From: an uncultured Solirubrobacterales bacterium | GTDB taxonomy: Bacteria > Actinomycetota > Thermoleophilia > Solirubrobacterales > Solirubrobacteraceae | Assembly (NCBI GenBank): GCA_937973575.1 | Contig: CALJKH010000138.1 | Span: forward strand, 1 to 18,476 | Direction of reading: 5' to 3' | DNA length: 18,476 nt | Shown here: piece after piece, positions 13,494-18,476 of the stretch | How positions within the stretch are numbered: position 1 is the stretch's first letter | Layout: the number at the start of each line of letters is the position of its first letter | Notes under the pieces: generated by a model | Databases searched by the model: none | Seen by the model: only the letters and a program-made list of their open reading frames with translations | Told to the model about the DNA's origin: nothing | Made by a program: the position numbers and the translations under genes

Positions 13494-14255
13494 ATGGACC
13501 TCAAGAAGATCCTCAGCCAAGGCGTGCTCGCGGCCGCATTCGCTCTCAGCCTCTTCCTTGGCGCGGCTGCAGGCCCGGCTCAAGCTTCCGGCACAATCGC
13601 ACCGTCTACTTTCCAAGCTCTTCAAGCCGAACAGTCGGTCATACGAACACTGCAGGTTGCGCTGCGTGAAACCTTCGGTATCAAGGTGACCGCAGTGGCC
13701 GCGTTTGACGCGCGCACTTGGACAATCCTGCGAAATCAACCGTTCGGGCTAGCAATCGGCAACGGAAGGGTTGGGTGGGAATTTGACCCAGCAACAATCA
13801 GTCGCCTTGGTTACACCTCAGGGTGGGTCCACGGCACTTGGGAGGGCTGCGCCTGGACAGCAACCCGCAACATCGGGGGCAACGTCATTCCAGTGCGCGG
13901 CGATTGCGCGAACTTCAACCCACCCCTCAAGTCATTCACGAGCAGAATCAACTGCATCCTCTGCCACGGCGGTACTGCCGTTCGCCTTACCGAACCTGCG
14001 ACTGAGTTCGCCAATTACAAACCCACGACGGGGCCCCGGGATCCTGTGCACAAAGCAGAGGTCGGGCAATGCGTCGAGTGGCGATACATCACCAAGGACG
14101 GCAAGTTCGCGATGGTCAAAGACCGCCGCTTCGCCAACAACCGAGCCAGCTGGGTGTTCATTCCGAGGAACACCTTGCCTGCTGATTCCCAGCTACCTAA
14201 GAACAGCCAGAACAGCTGCTGGCACAGGTCAAAGACCAGGGTCTTAGGAAACTGA
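13494..14255 (+). CDS. Secreted six-cysteine protein with a CXXCH motif
   Basis: The 253-aa protein starts at ATG 13494 with a clear signal peptide (MDLKKILSQG, a hydrophobic core, then a likely cleavage around PAQAS at 28-32). The open frame extends about 640 bases further upstream, but that part is a shadow of two - strand genes. The mature part has cysteines at 119, 138, 154, 157, 193 and 242. Residues 154-158 are CILCH, the signature for covalent c-type haem attachment; no distal Met or His can be assigned, and disulfide pairing is equally possible. The C-terminal part, CVEWRYITKDGKF and VKDRRFANNRASWVFIPR, looks like a small beta-rich domain. Family not recognised. Its 3' end overlaps greA tail to tail by 12 bases. 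Confidence 0.72.
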   Translation: MDLKKILSQGVLAAAFALSLFLGAAAGPAQASGTIAPSTFQALQAEQSVIRTLQVALRETFGIKVTAVAAFDARTWTILRNQPFGLAIGNGRVGWEFDPATISRLGYTSGWVHGTWEGCAWTATRNIGGNVIPVRGDCANFNPPLKSFTSRINCILCHGGTAVRLTEPATEFANYKPTTGPRDPVHKAEVGQCVEWRYITKDGKFAMVKDRRFANNRASWVFIPRNTLPADSQLPKNSQNSCWHRSKTRVLGN

Positions 14256-14708
14256 GATGACCTTCAAAGGTCGGGCGCCCGAAGGAAGCTGAGCTGTCAC
14301 AGTGTCGCCCGAGCTAGCGCCCATCAGCGCAGTCGCGATTGGTGACTCCGAGGAGAGAGTTCCCTCAGATGGCTTCGCTTCGTGCGATGCGACGAGGGTG
14401 AAGGTTTGCTCCTTGCCGGCAGTCTCATCAAGGTAGGTAACCGTGCTGCCAAAGCCGACAGTGCCATCAGAGGGAGCTCCCTCGACGACAACAGCGTTAT
14501 CGATCTTGTCCCGCAGTCGGAGGATCGCGGTCTCCAAGTGGGCTTGGTCATTCTTGGCAGCGTGATACTCAGCGTTCTCTGAAAGGTCGCCCCAACCGCG
14601 CGCTATGAGGATCTTCTCGGCGATGTCTTGGCGACCTGGGCCTTCCATCTCGGCGAGCTTTGCCTTGAGGTCAGCGAGGCCCTCTGCGGTTATGAAGTTC
14701 TCTGCCAT
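14244..14708 (-). CDS. greA: Transcription elongation factor GreA
   Basis: GreA rescues backtracked RNA polymerase by inserting its coiled-coil tip into the secondary channel and stimulating transcript cleavage. The 154-aa protein has the N-terminal coiled coil (FITAEGLADLKAKLAEM) with the tip segment GWGDLSENAEYHAAK. Asp41 and Glu44 are the acidic residues that position Mg, at the same positions as in E. coli. The C-terminal FKBP-like domain (VGFGSTVTYLD, SPIATALMGASSGDTV) is complete. Start ATG 14708 gives MAENFITAEG, a typical beginning; the frame continues 32 codons upstream without conserved sequence and would overlap the divergent gene. Only 38 bases separate it from the divergent FMN-reductase-like gene, so promoters are shared or overlap. 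Confidence 0.94.
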   Translation of the reverse strand: MAENFITAEGLADLKAKLAEMEGPGRQDIAEKILIARGWGDLSENAEYHAAKNDQAHLETAILRLRDKIDNAVVVEGAPSDGTVGFGSTVTYLDETAGKEQTFTLVASHEAKPSEGTLSSESPIATALMGASSGDTVTAQLPSGARPLKVISVS

Positions 14709-14746
14709 CGCGCTGCAGCGTACTCGTCCTACTAGGATCGCGTTGC

Positions 14747-15304
14747 ATGACCCCCTCTCCAACCATCGGCGTCGTCGCCTGCAGCCTCCGTAATGCATCC
14801 GCAAACCGAGGACTTGCCCGTAACGCTGTTACTCAACTCGGCGACTCTGCGCGACTGATTGACATTGACTCTCTGCCTCTTTTCTCCGAAGACCATGAAC
14901 TGCCGAACGCTGAACCGGCGCAGGCGGAAGGAGCGGCTTGGCGTGAAGCAGTGCGGTCAGTCGACTGCCTGCTGATCTGCACTCCCGAATACGACAGCTA
15001 CCCACCGGCCATGACGCTCAACGCCCTTAACTGGCTGTCACGGGAGCCAAGCCCACCTCTAAAAGGAAAGCCAGTAGCTGTCTGTGGTGCAGCAGCCGGA
15101 TTCCGCGGCTCACGCCGCTCACAAGCTCATGTCCGTGAAGTCCTTGACCGGATGGGAGCTCAAACGATTGAGGCCCACTTCCAAATCCAGATCGCGAATC
15201 ACTTTGACTCAAGCACTGGCGACCTCACAAGCCAGGCGGCGATCGAAGAGTTCGGGCGCTTCCTCAACGCAGTCAAGCTTGCCGTTAGCCACCACAGCGA
15301 GTAG
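14747..15304 (+). CDS. NAD(P)H-dependent FMN reductase-like flavoprotein
   Basis: The 185-aa protein has the flavodoxin-like fold of the FMN_red family (ChrR/SsuE/azoreductase group). The phosphate-binding loop is CSLRNASANRGLA (12-24; the family normally has G-S-x-R). TPEYDSYPPAMTLNALNW (79-96) is the conserved flavin-contacting segment, and VAVCGAAAGFRGSRRSQ precedes the last helices. It probably transfers electrons from NAD(P)H via FMN to quinones or other acceptors; the natural acceptor cannot be told. AGGAT lies about eight bases before ATG 14747. The following SDR gene begins nine bases after its stop, so the two likely form an operon. Confidence 0.87.
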   Translation: MTPSPTIGVVACSLRNASANRGLARNAVTQLGDSARLIDIDSLPLFSEDHELPNAEPAQAEGAAWREAVRSVDCLLICTPEYDSYPPAMTLNALNWLSREPSPPLKGKPVAVCGAAAGFRGSRRSQAHVREVLDRMGAQTIEAHFQIQIANHFDSSTGDLTSQAAIEEFGRFLNAVKLAVSHHSE

Positions 15305-15313
15305 AAAGACCAC

Positions 15314-16159
15314 GTGCCCGACTTGCAACCCGTCCTCGCCGAAGGAGCCCTTGACGGCCAAGTAGCGATCGTCAGCGGTGCTGGCTCAGGAATTGGCAGA
15401 GCAACAGCACTCGAATTCGCCCGCCTAGGAGCCAAGGTTGTCGTTTGCGGGCGGAGGATTGAGCCACTTCAGGAGACGGCTTCGATGTGCGCAGAGGGGC
15501 TGATAGACCCAGTCGTCTGTGACATCCGCGAGGAGGATCAGGTTGACGCCCTCGTAGACGGTGCCCTGGAGCGCCATGGGCGCATTGACATCCTCGTAAA
15601 CAACGCTGGCGGCCAGTTCCTGTCCCCAGCAGAGGACATAAGCCCAAAAGGCTTTCGCACCGTTGTCCGGCTGAACCTTGAAGGGACTTGGCTGATGACC
15701 CACGCAGTTGCGACCAAGGCGTTCATCCCGAGCGGGCGCGGTGGCAAGGTTGTGAGCATCACTCTGACTCCACACACCGGGCTGACTGGAATGGCGCATT
15801 CGTCAGCAGCACGAGCGGGCGTTGAGAACTTGATGAAGGTCCTGTCGGTCGAATGGGCCCGGTTTGGAATTAGCCTCGTCGCAGTTGCGCCAGGCGTCGT
15901 CAATACCGACACATTCCAGACGAAGTACCCAGCAGCGTTCCGCGACCACTACACCCAGAACCTGCTCGCAGGGAAGCCGGTTGAGCCGGAAGACATCGCC
16001 CAGACAGTGGCGTTCGTTGTGTCACCAGCGGGTCGTGCAATCAGCGGCAGCGTAATCAACGTGGACAACGCGCATGACCTTTCCCAATCCCCTTGGCCCC
16101 CGCGCGAGATTCAAACCGACTCGGGCAGCATTGAGGCCGAGGAGCGCCGCGGCGAGTAA
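15314..16159 (+). CDS. SDR of the PECR/DECR type (enoyl-CoA or dienoyl-CoA reductase-like)
   Basis: The 281-aa protein has a Rossmann fold with SGAGSGIG (21-28) and NNAGGQF (96-102). The classical SDR Tyr-Lys pair is absent: the YxxxK position reads Ser163 to Arg167 in HSSAARAG. That is the pattern of peroxisomal trans-2-enoyl-CoA reductase (PECR), which shares NNxGGQFLSPAE and HSGAARAG. So this looks like a family trait rather than decay. A reductase acting on unsaturated acyl-CoAs, NADPH-dependent as CGRR after the second strand suggests, is the best guess. Residues after about 255 form a polar tail. GTG 15314 follows GAAAG closely. It is likely co-transcribed with the flavoprotein upstream and precedes a P450. 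Confidence 0.86.
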   Translation: MPDLQPVLAEGALDGQVAIVSGAGSGIGRATALEFARLGAKVVVCGRRIEPLQETASMCAEGLIDPVVCDIREEDQVDALVDGALERHGRIDILVNNAGGQFLSPAEDISPKGFRTVVRLNLEGTWLMTHAVATKAFIPSGRGGKVVSITLTPHTGLTGMAHSSAARAGVENLMKVLSVEWARFGISLVAVAPGVVNTDTFQTKYPAAFRDHYTQNLLAGKPVEPEDIAQTVAFVVSPAGRAISGSVINVDNAHDLSQSPWPPREIQTDSGSIEAEERRGE

Positions 16160-16187
16160 GTCCTAGGTAGCAAGTCGGCAATCTGCC

Positions 16188-16204
16188 GGCCTCAGTTAGA
16201 GGCC
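16188..16204 (+). terminator. Hairpin between the SDR and P450 genes
   Basis: GGCCTC and GAGGCC form a perfect 6-bp stem around AGTTA. An overlapping alternative stem, CGGCA/TGCCG (16176-16188), would exclude it. There is no T-run. It sits about 30 bases after the SDR stop and may end that transcript or be mutually exclusive leader structure for the P450 mRNA. The P450 start is preceded by a strong GGGGAGGGAAG ribosome-binding region. Confidence 0.4.
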
Positions 16205-16262
16205 AGTCACTGTTACCTTCGGGTTACGAAAAGCCGGAACGCTTCTCTGGGGAGGGAAGACA

Positions 16263-17489
16263 ATGAGCGCTACTGCAGAAACACCTGTTGACCAGATTGA
16301 CCTAGGCGATATGAGCCTCTGGGTGGATGGCCCACCGCACGAGATCTTCGAGCGTCTACGCAACGAAGACCCTGTCCACTGGAGCCCAATGGCAACTTGG
16401 GACAACGAGCCTGGCTTCTGGTCCATCACGCTTGCCGAGGATATTCACGAGATAAGCCGAGATTGGGAAACCTTCTCCTCTGAGAAGGGTGGGTTTGTGG
16501 CTCCAGACCACTCAATACCCCTTGATTTCCAGAACGCAATGTTCATTGGAATGGACCCGCCTCGGCACGACCGGATCAAGCACCTCTTCCAGCGTGGCTT
16601 CACGCCGAAGCGAATCGCCGAACACGAAGCGACCATCCAAGCGATTACAGAGCGATACCTGGACGCACTGGAGGGCCGAACTGAGTTCGACCTAGTTGAG
16701 GACATTGCGCAACCTGTCGTTGGCCGAGTCATTGGCTCGTTCCTCGGGACCCCGGAAGAGGATGACGCCGTCTGGGCTGACTTCGCTAACCGAGGCCTTG
16801 CTCTTGGTGACGACGAACTCCAGCCAGAGGGCGAAGCCACAATCCTTGAGCTGATCGAGCAAGGGGTAATGCGGACACTTGCGATGGCAGCTGAACGCCG
16901 TGAGAACCCCACTGATGACCTGACGAGCCTGTTGGTGCACGCAGAGGTTGATGGCGAAGGCCTTGAGGATTACGAGATCGCCTCAGGGTTCGCGCTTCTT
17001 GTGTCCGCCGGCAACGACAGCACTAAGGCCACCTACTCAAGCGGCATGCTCGCCCTGCTTCAGAACCCGGATCAGATGCGGAAGCTGATTGACGATCCAT
17101 CAAAGATTGAGCAGGCCATTGAAGAGTTCCTGCGGATGTTCCCCGCCTTCGCCCACTTCCGCCGCACTGCGACCAAGGACATCGAGTTTCGCGGCAAGCA
17201 GATCAAGGCCGGCGACAAGGTCATCCTCTGGTACCCCTCGTCTAACCGGGACGAAGCTGCTCACAAATGTCCGCATCAGCTTGATGTCGAGAGAACAGAG
17301 GAGCACCAGGCGTTCGGGGCTGGCGGCCGCCACTTCTGCCTTGGTACTGCCTTGGCCCGTCTCGAGCTGAAGATTCTCTTCACCGAGACCTTGAAGCGCT
17401 GGCCCAACATGGAACTTGTCGAGTCAGAAGCTGTCCGTTCGATCTTCGCGAACCAGCAGAGGTTCGTGAAGGTTCGAGTCAATCCGTAG
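16263..17489 (+). CDS. Cytochrome P450 (bacterial class I)
   Basis: The 408-aa soluble P450 has the I-helix oxygen-activation motif AGNDST (249-254), the ExxR pair Glu288-Arg291 (EEFLR), and the haem loop FGAGGRHFCLG (351-361) with thiolate ligand Cys359. MDPPRHDRIKHLFQRGFTPKRI is the conserved helix C region. Overall it resembles actinobacterial CYP124/125/142-like enzymes that hydroxylate methyl-branched or sterol side chains. Assignment to one of them is not possible by eye, and AGNDST differs from the AGNETT usual there. It needs a ferredoxin and reductase, and none is encoded in this window. The gene has a strong ribosome-binding site and is separated from the SDR by 103 bases. It ends just before a large hairpin shared with a convergent gene. 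Confidence 0.93.
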   Translation: MSATAETPVDQIDLGDMSLWVDGPPHEIFERLRNEDPVHWSPMATWDNEPGFWSITLAEDIHEISRDWETFSSEKGGFVAPDHSIPLDFQNAMFIGMDPPRHDRIKHLFQRGFTPKRIAEHEATIQAITERYLDALEGRTEFDLVEDIAQPVVGRVIGSFLGTPEEDDAVWADFANRGLALGDDELQPEGEATILELIEQGVMRTLAMAAERRENPTDDLTSLLVHAEVDGEGLEDYEIASGFALLVSAGNDSTKATYSSGMLALLQNPDQMRKLIDDPSKIEQAIEEFLRMFPAFAHFRRTATKDIEFRGKQIKAGDKVILWYPSSNRDEAAHKCPHQLDVERTEEHQAFGAGGRHFCLGTALARLELKILFTETLKRWPNMELVESEAVRSIFANQQRFVKVRVNP

Positions 17490-17491
17490 CG

Positions 17492-17543
17492 GTTGTCTCC
17501 TAACCGGGTGGGTGGCTCTCGCGCCACCCACCCGCGAGACAAC
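17492..17543. terminator. Nested long hairpin between convergent genes (bidirectional terminator)
   Basis: The inner stem is a perfect 12 bp, CGGGTGGGTGGC (17505-17516) with GCCACCCACCCG (17523-17534), around the loop TCTCGC. An outer perfect 8-bp stem, GTTGTCTC (17492-17499) with GAGACAAC (17536-17543), encloses it across a small internal loop. It begins three bases after the P450 stop and touches the stop of the facing gene. There is no T-run on either side. Strength and position suggest a bidirectional terminator or a stabilising 3' end. Confidence 0.75.
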
Positions 17544-17950
17544 TATCCGTGGGAACCGTTTCCTTCGGAATCGCTGATCAGGCCGTAAACGATCAAAACG
17601 TCAATCGCGATGATCGCGAGTGACCAGATCGGCAACACTGGCAGCGCGAACAGCCAGAAGATTGCGCTAAGCGTTGCCATGCCGACGCCAAAGCCCACAG
17701 CCGAAGCGGACCGGCTGAGGAGCATCCACGCCCCGACAAGGGCTAAGCACCCCCAAATGATCGACACCCAGCCCCAGAAGGTCAGAGTGCTAAACAGCAG
17801 ACCGCCTTCAGTCAGATAGGCCTTGCTGTCTAGAGCTGCGAATCCCCAAAGCAGATTGGATGCGCCGCTGATGATGAACATCACACCTGCGAACGTGAAC
17901 CAGCCGTGGCCGGCACGCTCCTCCATGTGATGGTGAGTTGAGGCTTCCAT
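17543..17950 (-). CDS. Four-helix membrane protein, DUF7144-like
   Basis: The 135-aa protein begins with a His-rich polar segment (MEASTHHHMEERAGHG). Four predicted membrane helices follow: WFTFAGVMFIISGASNLLWG, WGWVSIIWGCLALVGAWMLL, VGFGVGMATLSAIFWLFALP and IWSLAIIAIDVLIVYGLI. The WFTFAG opening, the central TFWGWVSIIWG, and the PIWSLAIIAIDVLIVYGL end are the hallmarks of a family common in Actinomycetota (DUF7144) with no known function. A good ribosome-binding site, GGAGGAA, sits five bases before the ATG on this strand. The tRNA-Ala lies upstream on the same strand; the gap contains the small inverted repeat AATCCA/TGGATT (17985-18001). Confidence 0.75.
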   Translation of the reverse strand: MEASTHHHMEERAGHGWFTFAGVMFIISGASNLLWGFAALDSKAYLTEGGLLFSTLTFWGWVSIIWGCLALVGAWMLLSRSASAVGFGVGMATLSAIFWLFALPVLPIWSLAIIAIDVLIVYGLISDSEGNGSHG

Positions 17951-18022
17951 CGAGTTCCTCCGTTTCGGTTACCGACAACACCAGAATCCACCAGTTGGAT
18001 TGTGCGGCATCCGCTGTTTCCC

Positions 18023-18057
18023 GCAGACCAGCGAGGGAACTACCCGAGCCTGTCTGC
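18023..18057 (-). terminator. Weak hairpin downstream of tRNA-Ala
   Basis: GCAGAC (18023-18028) can pair with GTCTGC (18052-18057), with GGG/CCC able to pair inside. It lies 15-49 bases beyond the tRNA 3' end, where a terminator or processing site would be expected. There is no T-run, and the inner stem is imperfect. Confidence 0.3.
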
Positions 18058-18071
18058 CAAACGGAATGAAG

Positions 18072-18144
18072 TGGAGCCAGTCGGGATCGAACCGACGACC
18101 TCCGCCTTGCAAAGGCGGCGCTCTCCCAGCTGAGCTATGGCCCC
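18072..18144 (-). tRNA. tRNA-Ala (anticodon UGC)
   Basis: On the - strand this 73-base sequence folds as a normal cloverleaf. The acceptor stem pairs GGGGCCA with TGGCTCC and includes the G3-U70 wobble that identifies tRNA-Ala. The D-arm is TAGCTCAGCTGGGAGAGC, the anticodon stem CCGCC/GGCGG encloses TTTGCAA (anticodon TGC at 18109-18111), and the T-arm contains GGTTCGATCC. The discriminator is A, and CCA is not encoded, as is common in Actinomycetota. The inverted repeat GGAAC/GTTCC (18151-18165) lies seven bases upstream of its 5' end. Confidence 0.97.
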
Positions 18145-18197
18145 ATGGGCGGAACCTTAAGTTCCGGACCCGGAATGGTAGCCGTTACCCTTGGTCG

Positions 18198-18458
18198 ATG
18201 AACACGCGCACAACAGCTGTCTCCCTAGCGGCGGTTATTGCCGCACTCGTCATTGGCTGCGGAGGCTCGGACTCAAAGACAGTTTCGACCGCTCAATCGA
18301 TTGACCCCCAGGTCTTCAAGCAAACCGCCGAGACCTACCTGACCAGCGTCAAGGGCTTGGGCGGCCAGCTCGCCAGCTGTGTCACCCAATCGCTGACAAG
18401 CGGCGTCCTGGGCGGGTCAGGTCAGGGGCAACAAAGCGGTGGGACTATTCAAGCTTGA
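18198..18458 (+). CDS. Putative lipoprotein, 3'-truncated by adapter
   Basis: ATG 18198 gives a lipoprotein signal: MNTRTT, a hydrophobic stretch, then the lipobox VIGC with Cys21 followed by GGSDSK, the Gly/Ser/Asp spacer usual for such proteins. The frame is open upstream to 18000, but that part runs through the antisense of tRNA-Ala and is not coding. The visible mature part (QVFKQTAETYLTSVKGLGGQ) is probably helical, then becomes Gly/Ser/Gln-rich, with one Cys in ASCVTQ. The apparent stop TGA (18456-18458) is false: its A is the first base of the adapter sequence, so the true 3' end is unknown. Family not recognised; it looks like a small secreted actinobacterial lipoprotein. Confidence 0.7.
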   Translation: MNTRTTAVSLAAVIAALVIGCGGSDSKTVSTAQSIDPQVFKQTAETYLTSVKGLGGQLASCVTQSLTSGVLGGSGQGQQSGGTIQA

Positions 18459-18476
18459 GATCGGAAGAGCGTCGTG
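18458..18476 (+). other. Illumina TruSeq adapter remnant
   Basis: The last 19 bases, AGATCGGAAGAGCGTCGTG, equal the start of the standard Illumina TruSeq read-through adapter. They are not genomic. The adjoining genomic sequence ends at 18457. Confidence 0.97.

Noticed and set aside
13424..13504. N-terminal extension of the - strand lipoprotein
   Set aside because: The added 27 residues precede a proper lipoprotein signal and would hide it.
12849..14255. A 468-codon + strand open frame covering two - strand genes and the secreted protein
   Set aside because: The first 215 codons lie antisense to the lipoprotein gene and show no protein-like pattern. A clean signal peptide begins at ATG 13494, so only 13494-14255 is taken as coding.
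14709..14804. N-terminal extension of GreA to 186 aa
   Set aside because: The extension is Arg/Cys-rich without conservation, and would overlap the divergent FMN-reductase-like gene. MAENFITAEG is a normal GreA start that places Asp41 and Glu44 correctly.
18000..18197. Upstream extension of the last lipoprotein frame
   Set aside because: It runs antisense through tRNA-Ala (18072-18144), and the lipoprotein signal starts at ATG 18198.
1..18476. CRISPR arrays, insertion sequences, integrases, phage or toxin-antitoxin genes
   Set aside because: I saw no regularly spaced repeats, no transposase or recombinase motifs, and no terminal inverted repeats with target duplications anywhere in the window.

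Overview
The window is an assembled contig from a GC-rich Actinomycetota-type genome. It is probably environmental and may belong to Thermoleophilia or a related class; that placement is inferred from gene content. The signs are a cyclic-di-AMP (ydaO-type) riboswitch ahead of a wall peptidase, a DUF7144-like membrane protein, paired acyl-CoA dehydrogenases of the FadE type, frequent GTG starts, ATGA gene overlaps, and a tRNA-Ala without encoded CCA. Both contig ends are technically suspect. Bases 1 to about 528 look like a mis-join of two alphaproteobacterial gene pieces (DUF3422 and accA) onto the 3' end of lpd. The last 19 bases (18458-18476) match Illumina TruSeq adapter sequence.

Left part (about 520-8203, all + strand): a tightly packed run encoding pyruvate oxidation and lipoylation. 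The order is lpd (E3, 3' end only), a DsbA/HCCA-isomerase-like protein, an 82-aa unknown, pdhA and pdhB (E1), pdhC (E2), lipB and lipA. LipB and LipA make the lipoyl group carried by Lys42 of PdhC, so the complex and its cofactor pathway are encoded together. The run continues with two small membrane proteins, one of only 56 aa, and a secreted D-alanyl-D-alanine carboxypeptidase.

Middle part (8204-12871): a translationally coupled pair of acyl-CoA dehydrogenases resembles the alpha2beta2 FadE enzymes of mycobacteria. A strong bidirectional terminator separates it from a convergent short-chain dehydrogenase. Next come a c-di-AMP riboswitch and an M23-like wall protein whose zinc-ligand set looks degenerate. 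A CopD-like membrane protein faces it.

Right part (12872-18476): a lipoprotein, a secreted six-cysteine protein containing CXXCH, greA, an FMN-reductase-like flavoprotein, a PECR/DECR-like short-chain reductase, a cytochrome P450, a DUF7144-like membrane protein, tRNA-Ala(UGC), and a lipoprotein cut off by the adapter. The P450, the PECR-like reductase and the acyl-CoA dehydrogenase pair could together serve degradation of branched or sterol-like acyl chains, but they are not one operon and this is inference.

No CRISPR array, insertion sequence, integrase, toxin-antitoxin module or phage gene was seen. Most genes are ordinary core or accessory metabolism. The observations most worth checking are the two contig-end artefacts, the riboswitch-controlled degenerate M23 protein, the CXXCH protein, and the PDH/lipoate/wall gene run.
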